Origin: Papio anubis
Lineage: Eukaryota > Chordata > Mammalia > Primates > Cercopithecidae
Length of the DNA stretch: 64,000 bases
NCBI RefSeq assembly: GCF_008728515.1
Contig: NC_044981.1
Span: 115,104,385 to 115,168,384, forward strand
Direction: 5' to 3'
The notes under the pieces are model-generated. The model worked only from the letters and a program-made list of their open reading frames with translations. It made no database searches and was not told the DNA's origin. Position numbers and translations under genes: made by a program. Below are positions 1 through 11,790 of this stretch, one piece after another. Within the stretch, counting starts at the first letter, position 1, and each line of letters opens with the position of its first letter.

Positions 1-618
1 GTTCAGTACTCCGATGCTGTGGTCTTTGGCATGAGGATAAGAAGCATACGTGGCAAAGAGTGACAGAAGCAGTGGATCAAATCACAAAGATTAAAGAATT
101 TCCTCATCAATATAATATAAGATAAAGGCAAAAGATAGTTCTTTGACAAACAAAAGCAAGTGCTTGGTTAACATCATCTGAATGATGTTTATGAACTTCC
201 CATCACAGTGTACGAAATGCTTAGGGTGTTACTTGTTTAGTGGGTTATATTAATAATATATTAATGTATGGAAGTAATACATGCTCAATGCTGATATCCA
301 CTAATAAAGGAAAAATAATAAAAATGCCTATAGTCACAGCAATCAGAGATAGGAACTGTTAACATACGCCGTTTGACTTCCCAGTATTTTTCCTAGATGT
401 GTAGACTATATATATATATATTTTTTTTTTTTTCTAAAATCATATGCTCTGAAGTACTTCAGAGTATTTTACAGTCTTTCTTAAACTTGGCAATATAAAT
501 GAACATTTTTATTTATACATGTTTTAGAAATGGAAAGATACTCAAGAAATTCATCATTTATTTGTCAAAGAGGATTGACTAGTTGTTTTTACTAATAAAT
601 TTCTTCAAAGTAAATAGC

Positions 619-667
<49 letters not shown>

Positions 668-2149
668 AAAATTCCACTTTTTCACCTTTTATCAGGTCAC
701 TTATTCTAGACCAATAGACCTAGAGCATAAATTTCTCCCGCTGTTCATTTTACCACTCTATGGGGTAGAATGGCAATAAGTTATAAAGTAGTTGATGAGT
801 ATTTTCTCATTTCAGTACAGGGCTGATGGTTCCTGCATTAAAAATTACCTGTAACCTTCTAGATCTATCTTTCAGGTAGTTATCCATGTAATTTAATATG
901 CTGGTCCAGGCGTATTAGAGTCAGCTAAATATATGGATTGTGTGTGTCAGCTCTTTCTCATAAATAATAATGTTGTACTTTCTCTCTCAAAACAATTGGC
1001 TGCCACGATGACAACTTATTGTAGAAAAAACAAAGAGGATCCTTAATACTTTTTAAATAATAAAAATTAGAATGTGGTAAGCTCAAAGGCCTAGCAATTA
1101 CGTTCCACTTGTTTAGAATGTAATCCAAATTCTCACATTAATTCCATGCTGTGTGTTTAAATTTTAGTTCACTGAGGCTTACTGATTAGATCAGATACAT
1201 CTAGTAGCATTTCTTTCCATATCTAGCTAACTATGGTATTGGATTAGCAACAATTCCCTTCAGAGCCCTGATGTGGCATCTGGAGAAACAGCTGCTCAGT
1301 TTCATGTTAAAGAGATATTCACGGAATGAAATGTCTATGTGTAAAACTAGATATGGATTTTATATGTCCTGTTTTTATTTAATGAAAGGGTATATTGCTT
1401 TAAGAAATCATTAAGTCTTTTAATGTTTATTTATATTTTCATTTTGCATAACAAGGTTTTCTCAGACGCAGACGCTGATGCCACCCAGATCCCAACATAC
1501 TCCACGTGCCTGAAATACATGTGTTTTCTAGGACCTGCAAAGGTCATGTCTGAGCTGTACACTGTGGCAGGCACATGTTACAGACCCCACTGTCCTCACA
1601 AACAAGTGCTGCTGACCATGAACACGGGGCCTCTGAACACAGTGCTGACCCAACCCCAAGTCTTACTCTCTGCTTAGGGCTCTGCACCTTAGGCATTCCA
1701 GGACACACTTCTATAGAGTTTTCAAAATTAGAATCATGCACTTCCAATAGAAACGGCAGAGAGAAAAAGCCAAAACAAGTATTGTGCTTGATTCTGGCTT
1801 TTACTTTAGTCAACGGGAAATACCTAAAGCTCCTCTTCACTTTACAGCCCCAAAACTGACTGCTGCTAAGAAGTCCTTCTTCAGATAAGACTGGACAGAT
1901 TGGCTTTCCTAAAGCCCAATGCCAACTTCAAATGCACAACTCACTTGCACCGGGATGCTTTTTATGAGAATGTTCACATTAGCTCCATTCAAACATAAAA
2001 ATCACTTGAGGACTATATAGAATCTTAGATATAAAACTAGTTTTGGCAAAGCCAGCACATAGACAGGACCTCTCTCAACCATCACCTCCTGAGCCTATTA
2101 ACTTACCTGCAGCCACACCCATCCTTTCCTTTTATTGGGGGGGGAGGGT
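1..2149. other. Unique AT-rich DNA, no gene seen
   Basis: No recognisable repeat family covers most of this stretch and no supported gene lies in it. A short TA then T tract sits near 408-434 and a TG dinucleotide array at 624-664. The open frames at 1423-1860 occur on both strands at once over the same bases, lack splice context and resemble no family I know, so I treat them as chance. Confidence 0.6.
624..664 (+). repeat. (TG)n microsatellite
   Basis: About 20 uninterrupted TG units. Arrays of this kind are normally length-polymorphic in primates. There is no nearby gene context. Confidence 0.95.
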
Positions 2150-2398
2150 GGCAGATCTCAGCTCGCTGCAACCTCCGCCTCCTGGGTTCAAGCGATTCTC
2201 CTTCCTCAGCCTCCCAAGTAGCCAAGTAGCTGGGATTACAGGTGCGCGCCACCATGCCCAGTTAATTTTTGTATTTTTAGTAGAGATGGGGATTTACCAT
2301 GTTGGTCAGACTGGTCTCGAATTTCTGACCTCAGGTGATCCACCCACCTCGGCCTCCCAAAGTGCTGGGATTATAGGGGTGAGCCACCATGTCTAGCC
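2150..2398 (-). mobile_element. Alu, 3'-truncated, antisense
   Basis: The reverse complement reads as an AluS-type element: the left arm and the middle A-rich linker are present, but the poly-A tail and the last part of the right arm are missing. The element joins abruptly to a G-rich run at about 2138-2149. The 117-codon frame across it is the usual Alu shadow and not a gene. Confidence 0.9.
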
Positions 2399-2699
2399 CC
2401 TCCTTTCCATCTTAAACCGAAAGTCATCCCTCTCTCTGCCTAGGTCAGTGTGTCTTTCACCACTTGTTCTCTAGACCCCAACCCTCCTCCTTTTTCAAGG
2501 GCTGGTTCCTTAATGATCTCATTTCCTTCTGTGTCTTTATCGGTTTTGCCACCAGTATTTAAACATACTCTAATCTACTTTCAAAACAAACTCTCCACCC
2601 ACCTCTCACCCTCCTGCCCCACCAGGTATAGCTATTCCAGCTCCCTCTCTTCACAACCAAATATCTGAGCTCTCTATTTTTTTTTATCTTTGTTTCCTC

Positions 2700-3340
2700 A
2701 CCTCCCACCCATCCTTTGAACCCTTGTCACCTGTTCTGACACTGTTCTCACTGAGGTCTCTGACTTCTATGTCATAGGGCTCAACCTAATGGATACTTTG
2801 CAGTCCTTCCATTACCTTGACAGTCCCACAGCAGGTGGCATTGTTGAACATTCCTTATCTTGGACTTGTCTCCCCTTTCATCCTCGGTGACTGCCTTCTC
2901 TTGGTTTTTGCCCTCCTACCTGGTTCAAAGCTCCTTCCTATTCCTCCATCCATCATATCAATGTTGGTGCTCTGGCTATATTTCATCGCTCATCCTCTCC
3001 TCTTCTCACTCTTCCCGCTGTCTCTGGGCCATCTTATCCTTTCCTGTGGTTTAATTAGCATATACCAATGATCCACCCCCCCACACCAACATTCATCTCC
3101 GGGACAGATCTTTCTCCAGAGGCGCACACATATAGATAACTTCCAAGGACATATCTCAACATAAAGACCTCAAACTCAACATGTCCAAAAGGGAGCCCAT
3201 TATCCCCCTTGCCCTACAAATGTATACTTTCTCTTGCACATGATTTATGAATGAATGGTGCCATGCATGCAGTCACCTGTCAAGTCATACGTGTCTGTTC
3301 TGTCTCCTTCACCCCATATCCATTAGCAACAGGAACCAGT
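2700..3340 (+). mobile_element. L2 LINE fragment, sense
   Basis: C/T-rich sequence following the order of the mammalian L2 ORF2 3' region: first the part around the tcctaccTGGttc-type motif (about 2890-2930), then the segment equivalent to the L2 phrase for 'aacttaacatgtccaaaa' at 3173-3190. It is heavily mutated, with stops in all frames. The C/T-rich stretch 2440-2700 may be a further 5' part but is less clear. Confidence 0.7.
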
Positions 3341-3794
3341 GAGGAGGAATCACATCACTGTTTAAAGTACACTGTTACCTAAGCAGAGCTACCTCTTTCC
3401 TCTTGCAGTTCTTACCTTAGGCAGCCTCTCTGGAGAAAAGAGAAAAAAAAGACAAAAATAGAGAAAAATTGCTCTTTTCCTTGGCTAGAGAATGTCAAGA
3501 GGTAGATTAAAATAAAAAGCCACAGCAGAGCTTTACCCCCAACATAGCGTCTCTTTCCTGGCTGCTGCTATGACTCTAAGGTCAAGTGTAGACAAAGAGT
3601 GAAATTCTCTACCACTTTCCTGCTCCTAGAATTAGGTGAGCATTTTTTTTAAAAAAATCATAGTTTAGCTGCAAAAAAGAAATTTATGTCTTTAAAAGCT
3701 AGATAAACTGAATGTAAGAATTCACCAGATATATATTGTCAAGGAAATAGAATACGGAATTGGACATTTTCATGAACATCTAGACCTGTGCGAA

Positions 3795-3995
3795 TATGCT
3801 ACCACAGGCCGTACATGACTATTTAATTAAAATTAAACAAAATTTTAAAGTCTAGTCCTCAGTCACACTAGCTACATTGCACCTACTCAGCATCCACACA
3901 TGGCTAGCTAGTGGTTACCCCAGTGACCAGTGTAGAATAAAACATTTCCATCATTACAGAAAGTCCTATTTGACAGTGCTAGTCTAGACAAATAC
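3795..3995 (-). mobile_element. Old MER-type hAT MITE fragment
   Basis: The stretch around 3880-3980 (cacatggctagctagtgg, then the fragment ending tttgacagtgc) matches in antisense the common mammalian repeat built around 'gccactagccacatgtggct'. It contains an A/T-only core (3820-3850) as that family does. I recall the family as a non-autonomous DNA element but cannot fix its MER number. Confidence 0.5.
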
Positions 3996-4565
3996 AATTA
4001 CAGAAATGAGGATGGAAAATAAAACAAAGAGGGGTAGGATATAATGAGAGAGGAAAATCCCAGTGGTGAATTTACAATGGAAAGAGCTATGTCTTTGGCC
4101 TTTAAAATGTAAGAGGAGGTCTGACAAATAAGTAGGAGGCCTGAGGGGATGTTTAGGGAAAGGTCGTCCCTGACCTGGTGGAATGGTAGCGTTCAGAAGA
4201 ACTTGAGACTGGCCTTGATATTAACATTCTCTGGTTCTTTCTCAAGTTACACTACTGCCTTCCTGGAAGACCTGAGCAGCAGTTGTCAGTGCTGGGGTCC
4301 AGACACTCAGAAGAGTTGGCATTGATTTTCACTACACTAACAATCTACTAACAACTATATTTAAAGCAACATTTTGTGCGTGGTGGGCATCATTACGAGT
4401 TAGGCTCTTCCTATCATAACCAAATCACGAGGGACTTGCGTTTTGATATTCCCTCCTGAGTGAAGGAGAAAGTAGTAGCCAGCATTCAATTGCCCACACT
4501 CTATTTCTCTAGAAAGAGAATCTCCATGATGTTAGGAGTTAAATCTAGTTTGTTCTAACATTTAC

Positions 4566-4616
4566 AACAGTGCCTGGCACAGAGTAAGGATTCCACACAT
4601 ATTTGTTGCATGAAAA
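4566..4616 (+). mobile_element. L2/MIR 3'-tail fragment
   Basis: The string acagtgcctggcacagagta followed by an AT-rich segment ending in a ttgttgcatga-like motif is the diagnostic 3' tail shared by L2 and MIR elements. Only about 50 bp is recognisable. Confidence 0.5.
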
Positions 4617-4699
4617 TATGTTGGGCATCATTCAGAAGCCTAAAGAAGGTTGGAAAATACCCAGCCTATAAAATAAAATATGCCTTCCAAGTATAACAT

Positions 4700-4721
4700 T
4701 TAAGAATTCAGGGCCGAGCGC
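4700..4721 (+). mobile_element. Possible Alu 5'-end scrap
   Basis: A roughly 20-bp stretch resembles the first bases of an Alu (gggccgagcgcagtggcc) and stops abruptly. This may be a decayed short insertion or chance. Confidence 0.25.
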
Positions 4722-4849
4722 AGTGGCCAGTGCAGTACCTGCAGGGCACACTGCTCAGTCAATTGTTCTCAAACTGGATTGTTTAGGAATTTATCAGGGC
4801 TTGGTTCATCATACAGTCTTAACATTTGTCAAACATGTAAATGAATTAT

Positions 4850-5020
4850 GATGATGATAACTGACACTTACTGAGCACTTACTATGCACAGAACTAGGCA
4901 AATTATTTATATTATCCTGAGACAGGCAAGGTAACTTGCCCAAGACCACATGGACTTAGGTGGCAGAAAGAAATTCAGACCTGTGTCTGACTCTTCTTTC
5001 CTTTGATGCAGTGTGTTTCA
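4850..5020 (-). mobile_element. MIR SINE, antisense
   Basis: It opens with cttactgagcacttactatg and passes through an 'aacttgcccaagaccaca' core segment, the normal antisense order of MIR. No intact ends or target duplications remain, as expected for its Mesozoic age. Confidence 0.8.
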
Positions 5021-7019
5021 TCATCTGTAACAAATGTGGATTGGGCTTTTTTTTTCTACTTTACAGATATTACTTTTGATGTTCTGTATAAAATATAAAT
5101 GATTATTACCCACAAACAACTTTTAACACCTGCCATATATTTTCCTATGATTATGAACACCAAATTGTTTTGGTGGCATTTTAGTACCTAACATGAGCTA
5201 CAACCTACTGACGTTTATCATCCTCCATGTCTACTATAATCAACTTAACCATTAAAGGGAAAATTCATTTTTTTCTGCAATTAGATAATCCTTCAGAATT
5301 ATTATGCATAACAAAAAGAACAAATTCATCCTAATGTATTCTCATGGAATTTCATGTGAATTTTAAAGCTCCTTTGCTATCTACAAAGGTGAACAGAGAG
5401 AAGCATTAGTCAGAGCATGTTTTTATTGTAACTTAGGATCACTCTTCTTCAAGGAGGTGGGAATGGAAATGGGTATGACACTTTAGTTGTGCAACATTGT
5501 TTCCTGTTTATGAAGCCAGGTAAATTATATGAGAGATAGAAACAAAACATTCTACTAACAACACAACTAAATGGCATGGTATCAAAATAAATTTTAAGCA
5601 ACTAATAATTAGAGTCAAAAAATTCAAAGACAAGATTAAAAAAATTTATAAAGTAGAGAGAAACCTCTTCTGATGGACAGTAAATGAAATGCATGGCTTT
5701 TTCTTATCCTTCTTGATTCTCTCTACTATATATAACTTTGAGAAGTGGGCTTTGTAAATGCATTTCAGCTTCTCTCCATTGTATGGCAGAATAAGAAGCT
5801 TTGCCTTGCTCCTAAAATTGCATTTAACAGATCTGTTATTTTGGCAGACTGAACTTTTGTAATATTGTACTTGATTCTAGAATGTAGCTTTCATTGGTTT
5901 GTTCTTTTCCAATTATTGGTTTAGGTTATGCTACGGTTTGTGATGTAGAAATACTATACACTGGATTTACATATATATTCAGTTGCTACATGCTTTTTAA
6001 AAACACTGTATCATCAAAGGCACATAAAATCTAGCTATTTTCTTTATGAAAATGGCTATTTTGGTTTATATCAATGATGTTTCTGGGGATTTTAAGTGTA
6101 AGTATAGACTTATTTTTCATTTCAAAATCCGCCCATAGCCTCCATATCCGGGCAAATTACCGGTTTTAAACCATTACTGGAAAATATGCTTGGAAGAGGG
6201 GTCATAAATAAAGCGGATGGATACGGTTATTGGGTCAAGAGATCAATTAAGTCCGACTGGATTATCCAGTTCAAGAAGGAAAAAAAGAAGAAGAAGAAAG
6301 AAAAGGGAGGAGGAGGAACAGACAGGCTCAAAATTGGGAACAATTATTATGTTCGGCTCTCGTCGTCATCACATTATTGAATTAACTTCTGTTTTAAACA
6401 TGTGTATAAATATTACCCTTCTTTGTACTTGGCAGGGGCAATGACAAATGTTTTCTAAAAGGAATACTTCTAATGTGGACATTGAAGTTTTATAAAGATA
6501 AAAACTACTAGAAGTTATGTATCCAGCTGGATGGTTATTGATTCACAAAAGTATAGATGATGTTAGCTTGCCTCACCCAAAGATCCACTGAAAAAAAGAA
6601 TTTCATCACTGCGAAGTACAAATTCCTTCAATTTAGGCATCAAGGAGAAGATGTGCAGGCAGTAGGAAATCTTGGGCTTAGGTATGGACCTGCCTACTGG
6701 TTTTCCTAATTTTAAGAAATGAGGATTATCAATCACATAAGACAAAACAGGTAGAATCAAATTGCATCATAGAAAGTTATTTTTATTCCAGTTTTAAAAT
6801 TCTAAAAACTTTACTTTCCTTTTAGAATCTATAAGGCTATTTCGAAGGGCAATTTAATACTCCTTGGGGAATGGAGGAGAAAAGCAATTAAAAACCAGTG
6901 TAATAAAATTAGATTCCATTTCAGTCACCAAATATGTGCAGTGTGCTTTATGCATGTTATGGCTAATACAGCAAGTCTTTGTTTTATAAATCTAAGGACA
7001 TCACAGATAACAGAAGTTA
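5021..7019. other. Unique DNA with a CpG-rich island
   Basis: This is AT-rich single-copy-looking sequence without a gene. Within it, 6125-6375 holds at least nine CpG dinucleotides against an almost CpG-free background, including tccgggcaaattaccggt near 6148 and a cggctctcgtcgtc cluster at 6354-6367. A purine tract (GAA/GGA-rich, 6276-6318) lies inside the same block. I see no Alu or other young repeat that would explain the CpGs. Confidence 0.5.
6276..6318 (+). repeat. Polypurine GAA/GGA tract
   Basis: 43 nearly pure purine bases: an A-rich start, AAG units, then GGA units. Such tracts can form triplex DNA. The overlapping 64- and 75-codon frames are driven by this low-complexity tract and are not credible proteins. 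Confidence 0.85.
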
Positions 7020-7150
7020 ATTTTCTAAGGTACTTAAACTGTGCCTTAGCTTCTTCACCTGTAAAATGGATCAGTAACAACAATTATTTGTTGGGTTAGT
7101 AGAAGGATTGAATGAAACATGTACACAACTTGCCCTGACTAGTGAAAGCA
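7020..7150 (+). mobile_element. MIR SINE, sense
   Basis: Contains the MIR core in sense order: tgccttagcttcttcacctg followed by a 'gtaaaatgg' block, a gap, then a 'gaaggattgaatgaaac' block. Diverged and truncated at both ends. Confidence 0.75.
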
Positions 7151-7309
7151 CTTGGTATTTTTTAATGAAGGCCACCTGGTAGTGAAGAGTGTGAAGTCAC
7201 TTTCTCCCTGGTCCCAAGGCCCCACCCCTTTTCCACTATACCACACACAGCATAAAGGAATGGAAGTCTAAAAGCTCCTGAAGACATCTTAAAACTTTAA
7301 AATATTTGG

Positions 7310-7607
7310 TCAGGTGCAAAGGCTCACGCCTGTAATTCTAGCACTCTGGGAGGCCAAGGCGGGTAGATCACCTGAGGTCAGGAGTTCGAGACCAGTCTGG
7401 CCAACATGGCGAAACCCCATCTCTACTAAAAATACAAAAATTAGCCCAGCATGGTGGTGCACACCTGTAATCCCAGCTACTCAGGAGGCTGGGGAAGGAG
7501 AATTGCTTGAACCCGGGAGGTGGAGGTTGCAGTGAGCCAAGATCGTGCCATTGCATTCCAGCCTGTGCAATAGGAGCAAGACTCCATCTCAAAGAAAAAA
7601 AAAAAAA
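7310..7607 (+). mobile_element. Alu (S-type), full length, sense
   Basis: Two Alu arms in order, with linker and a poly-A tail (7594-7606). It has cacctgaggtcaggagttcg-type left-arm sequence typical of AluS rather than AluY. Several point changes indicate middle age. The flanks are A/T-rich and no clear target duplication could be fixed by eye. Confidence 0.93.
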
Positions 7608-8857
7608 GTTTAAAGTATTTTCACAGAATTATAATATTTAAAGGCCAAATGGTAAATTTTGAGCTGCCACTTAGAATTCCAATGAAAACATATAGTATTT
7701 CTTGCCCTGAACCAGCAGTGAGAAAAAACTCCTGTTCTGCTTCCAGTTGTGGGCGTGGTATTGGTAGTACAAGGGGTAACCCTATAATCAGGCATTATTA
7801 TTAAAAATTAAAATAATAAAATAAAACATTGATATTGTTCCATGGGGGAACGTGCTAAATTCTATAAAATAATATTTAAATAATGTTTTAAAGACTTTCC
7901 ATGAGCCAGGCAGTTCCATGAGATACAGAATAATGGCAGTAAGCCAAACACAACCAGTATGTAATGTGTATCCATGGGGTAAATCATGTCAGACACCCAC
8001 TGGAGAATACTATTAGCAGAGAGTCAACTACAAAAAATATCAAAAGATATTCTTATTCTGAGTCTCAGGCAGTTACATGCAAAATGACTAATATATCATT
8101 ATGAATGTCAAGGGACAGTTGGTAAAATGAAATCGATGGTCCAAATTTCCTTGTAATTTCATTGATTTGAATGCACATGTTTTCGCATTTAACATGTGTG
8201 AAACCAGAGTTGAAAAGAGGAGATAGAAAATTACAGTCAATTTTGACTGGCAGCTATTGATACAGTTGCCACAATGCGCAAACACACAGACATGGCTGCC
8301 ATTCCTGGTGGCATAACTGCTGCAGAGCTGCAACCCGCGACATTTGAGCCAAGAAACCATTTAATGATTATTTCAGAAAAGAATGAGTTGCTGTCTGAAA
8401 ACTTTCTGCAGACAACTTCCGGGAAGATCAAGAAAGTTCCAGCATATAAATGCATAGAAAGGTTTAGATGAAATCCAGATATGACAGAGGGGCTCTCAGA
8501 AGTGCTACTTTAGCAATGCCTCCGTGGGCCAGAGAACCTGTGAGGACGACAGGGCCATAGATGGACATGAATTGAAAAGATTCAGAAGTGACTGCCTACA
8601 AAAGTACTATAGAATTTCCTTACATTTACTTAGCTTTGCTTTTATTGTTATGTATGTTTAACTGCTAAATCATAAATATCTATGTAAAAATAAGCCTAAG
8701 ATAGCTCTATCAATAAGTTGAAAATAAAAATCTAAATGGAAAAAATATTGTAAACTTTTAATATAGTTAAACTGGCAGCATTCTCCTTTCTTAATGGTAC
8801 TTACTGGTGGTGCTTTTCATCTTAGATTTGATGAAATACAATGTATTTGATACAGAA
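7608..8857. other. Unique DNA, no supported gene
   Basis: No recognised repeat. Short frames on both strands overlap at 8088-8471. The plus-strand frame 8274-8471 (65 codons) has no upstream regulatory or splice context I can support, so I leave it uncalled. Confidence 0.5.
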
Positions 8858-9199
8858 TGCTACAGTTTGAATATGTTCCCTTCAAAATTCAGGTGTTGTC
8901 AATGTGATAGTATTAAGTGGTGGGGCCTTTAAAATATGATTAGGCCATGAGGAGTGCTCCCTCAGTAATGGGATTAAGGTCCTTACAAAAGAGGCTTCGA
9001 AAAACATTCGGTCTCTTACCCTTCTGCCTTCTGCTATGTGATGACACAGCCAACATTCTCCGGAGAATGCAACCCTCACCAGACAACCCAACCTGCTGGC
9101 ATCTTGATCTAGGACTTCCCAGCCTCCAGAAGTGTGAGAAAATAAATCTTTACCCAGTCTCAGGCATTCTGTTATAGCAGCACCAATCAGACTAAGACA
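8858..9199 (+). mobile_element. MLT1-type MaLR solo LTR
   Basis: It begins tgctacagtttgaatatg and ends in a 'gactaagaca' motif. In between it has the family hallmarks in order: a 'ggtggggcctttaaa' segment, 'gaggagtgctccctcag', 'ccagcctccagaa', and a polyadenylation-like 'gaaaataaat' near 9138. Length is about 340 bp. A solo LTR is the usual result of LTR-LTR recombination. Confidence 0.85.
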
Positions 9200-9344
9200 C
9201 CACTTTCATCTGGTCTCCTCATCCCTCAAGCACCCCCTCTTTTATCAGAACTTTGTCAATCTTCTTCTTCTACTGTCCTGCTTCTTGATATGTAGTCCTT
9301 ACATTTTGATTCTGTATTAAGTTTAGTCCCCACAGAAGATAAAT

Positions 9345-9555
9345 AAAGGTTAAGAGGACAGACCTAAAGTCACACTGCTGAGATTCCAATTCTAACTTTC
9401 TTGGTTACTGGCTGCGTGACGTTGGGTAAATTATGAAAAACCCATCTTTACCTCAGATTCCTCATCTGTAGAATGAGAATAATCTCATAGGATTGTTGTA
9501 AAGATTAAATGGGATAATACACGGGGAGTGCTTTGAATTATCCTGGGCACATATT
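9345..9555 (+). mobile_element. MIR SINE, sense, long copy
   Basis: Nearly the whole MIR is recognisable: a 'gattccaattctaac' region, 'ctggctgcgtgacgttgggt', 'ctcagattcctcatctgtag', 'ggattgttgtaaagattaaa', then 'gtgctttgaa'. The tail runs into the T-rich stretch at 9559. Confidence 0.88.
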
Positions 9556-9628
9556 AAATTTTTTTTTTACTGTTGGCAACCATATTTTTTGATGTTTTTG
9601 TTTTGTAATTGAGTAATGAATGTAACAA

Positions 9629-9921
9629 TTTTTTTTTTTTTTTTTTTTGACAGAGTCTCACTCTATTGCCCAGGCTGGAGTGCAGTGGCATGACTGCGGC
9701 TCACTGCAAACTCTGCCTCCCAGGTTCATGCCATTCTTCCATCTCAGCCTCCCGAGTAGCTAGATGCCCGCTACCAAGCCCTGCTAATTTTGTTTTTGTT
9801 TTTTTTAGTAGAGATGGGGTTTCACCATGTTGGCCAGGACAGTCTCGATCTCCTGACCTCGTGATTCAGCCGCCTCGGCCTCCCAAAGTGCTAGGATTAC
9901 AGGTGTGAGCCACCGTGCTTT
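9629..9921 (-). mobile_element. Alu (S/Y-type), antisense
   Basis: A poly-T run at 9630-9648 followed by both Alu arms in reverse complement. The right-arm region near 9757-9780 has a small deletion (ctagatgcccgctaccaag), and a T-rich expansion interrupts the middle linker (9790-9806). It lacks the terminal 'gcgcccggcc' end, stopping at gtgagccaccgtgct. Confidence 0.92.
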
Positions 9922-10104
9922 CATTCAGAGAATGAAAGCTTTTATTCTATCATATATTGAAAACAATTTTCATTAATGAGTCACAAACTTCTTTTCTGTT
10001 CCCACCCTCCACATTCTATTGCCCAGCTGCTATGTAGTAAGGACTTGTGTTCCTCCAATACAAAATCTTCTATCATTATCTTACATGTCATTTTGTTAAG
10101 TTTT

Positions 10105-10197
10105 CCCAGAAACCCTCTGATGGGGTATTAGTAACCTCACTTTTCAGATAACAGAACAGACTGGAAAGGTTTTAGTAACTTATGTAAGGTCGCATAG
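10105..10197 (-). mobile_element. MIR SINE, first half (split by an LTR)
   Basis: Antisense MIR core: acctcacttttcagataaca, then a 'tatgtaaggtcgcatag' segment equivalent to the MIR 'aaggtcacacagc' phrase. The element breaks at 10197 where an MST LTR starts and resumes after it (10581-10650). Confidence 0.75.
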
Positions 10198-10575
10198 TGA
10201 TATAGTCTGGCTCTGTGTCCCCACCTAAATCTCTTCTCGAATTGTAATCCCCATAATTCCCATGTGTCAAGGGAGAGACCTCATGGGAGGTGGCTGGATC
10301 ATGGAGATGGTTTCCCCCATACTGTTCTCATTATAGTGAGTTAGTTCTCATGAGATCTGATGATTTTATAAGCATCTGGCATTTGTTCTGCTTGCACTTC
10401 TCTCTCCTGCCACCATGTGAAGAAGTCCTTGCTTCCCCTTCACCTTCTGCCATGATTGTAAGTTTCCCGAGGACTCCCAGCCATGCAGAACTGTGAGTCA
10501 ATTAAACCTCTTTCCTTTATAAATTACCCAGTCTCGGGTAGTATCTTTGTAGCTGTGTGAGAATGGACTAATTCT
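10198..10575 (+). mobile_element. MST-type MaLR solo LTR
   Basis: Starts TGATATAGTCTGGCTCTGTG and contains the family markers 'ggagatggtttccccc', 'gagatctgatgattttataa', 'ccaccatgtgaag', 'agaactgtgagtcaattaaa' and 'ataaattacccagtctcggg'. The flanking pentamers are CATAG (10193-10197) and CACAG (10576-10580), a 4-of-5 match to the 5-bp duplication this family makes. It sits inside a MIR. Confidence 0.85.
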
Positions 10576-10580
10576 CACAG

Positions 10581-10650
10581 GTGTGAGCCAGGTGTGAAGA
10601 GCTGGGATTTGTATCCAGGCCTTTGTGACTTCAAAGCTCTCATGTCCATT
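10581..10650 (-). mobile_element. MIR SINE, second half
   Basis: Continues the MIR interrupted at 10197: an 'agagctgggatttgtatcca' region and a 'ttgtgacttcaaagctct' region, exactly the part that should follow in antisense MIR order. Confidence 0.75.
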
Positions 10651-11167
10651 TCTGGCTCCCAGGTAATCCACATATATCAGAGGAAGAAAAGGAAAACAAG
10701 ACACATAATGACTGCAGAGTTGCAAGCTCATTCTTAAGGCAAGCAATTGTAATTCTCAGCAGCTTTGTGGGGTTCAAAGTCAGGTCTGAATGATCCTGGA
10801 CTGTTCTTAACTACTTCACTCTCTTTTGCCTTTATTTTGGTAGAGGGTAGAAGTACCCTTTAGGGAAGAAATAATTCTCTCCAGGGACAAAATTATGGGT
10901 CACAAATTTATATCAAATATATCTAAAAGGGGATGTGTCAAAAATGTAATCTAAGAGGTAAATTAGGGTTTGTGCCGAACACATCAAAATGTCTTGGTAT
11001 TTTGTCTAGCAGTATACCATATACTAACATGTATGTGATTAAGTATATTAACCATAGTTTGATTAGCTATAATTGCAGAAATCAATTGATTCTTACTAGT
11101 TTTAATTGCAGACATATATCCCTCTCATAATTCATAGTAGGACTATATGACCTAAAGAAAATCTTAA

Positions 11168-11296
11168 TTCAAATAGTGCCTCATTGGGAGTCTGAGGTGG
11201 GAGGATCCCTTGAGCCCAGAAGTTTGAGGTTTCAGTGAGCCACAATCACACCACGGCACTCTAGCCAGGGTGACAGGGTGAGACCCTGTTTTCCTG
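11168..11296 (+). mobile_element. Free left Alu monomer (FLAM-like) or truncated Alu, sense
   Basis: A single arm with the order gggagtctgaggtgggagga, 'ttgagcccagaagtttgag', 'cagtgagccacaatcacacc', 'gggtgacagggtgagaccctg'. No second arm follows. The first bases are missing. Confidence 0.75.
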
Positions 11297-11654
11297 TGTC
11301 ATTTTAGTATTTTTTGTGTGGTTTCACAAATTAAAATGTTTAGTACATTTCTGCAACAGCAAACCTAATTGAGTTTATAAAATATTATTTTATGAATTTT
11401 ATTTGCATTTACGGTTTTATAGAAAAGTAAACAGGAAAGTCAGAAAATCTGAATAATAACAAAATCACACCATAAAGTGCACTTCCAAAAAAGGGAAACT
11501 TGATTTCCCAGGTAAGGGGGAGAAAGCCACTATCCTTCCAACACAAAGCCAGTGTTCCTTCAGGTTCCCTGAAAATAGGAAATGCCCTGTCTAACCATCT
11601 CATATAACCTCAGCATTCAGTTTCTTTAGGCTTATGAGAAAGTTTACTTAGTCC

Positions 11655-11790
11655 TTCATTCATTCTACAATATTACTGAGCACTGCAGCATGCCAGATAA
11701 TACACTAGGAACGAGGGAAGCACCAAGCTGGGAACAACCCCAGTGGGACAAACCAGATGTACTGATGGCCTGGTGGAGGTCATCAAAAAA
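11655..11790 (-). mobile_element. L2/MIR-type 3' fragment, antisense
   Basis: The motif cattcattctacaatattac, then 'tgagcactgcagcatgccag' and a decayed 'ggaacgagggaagcacca' segment follow the antisense order of the old L2/MIR 3' end. It is too diverged to separate the families. Confidence 0.4.
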
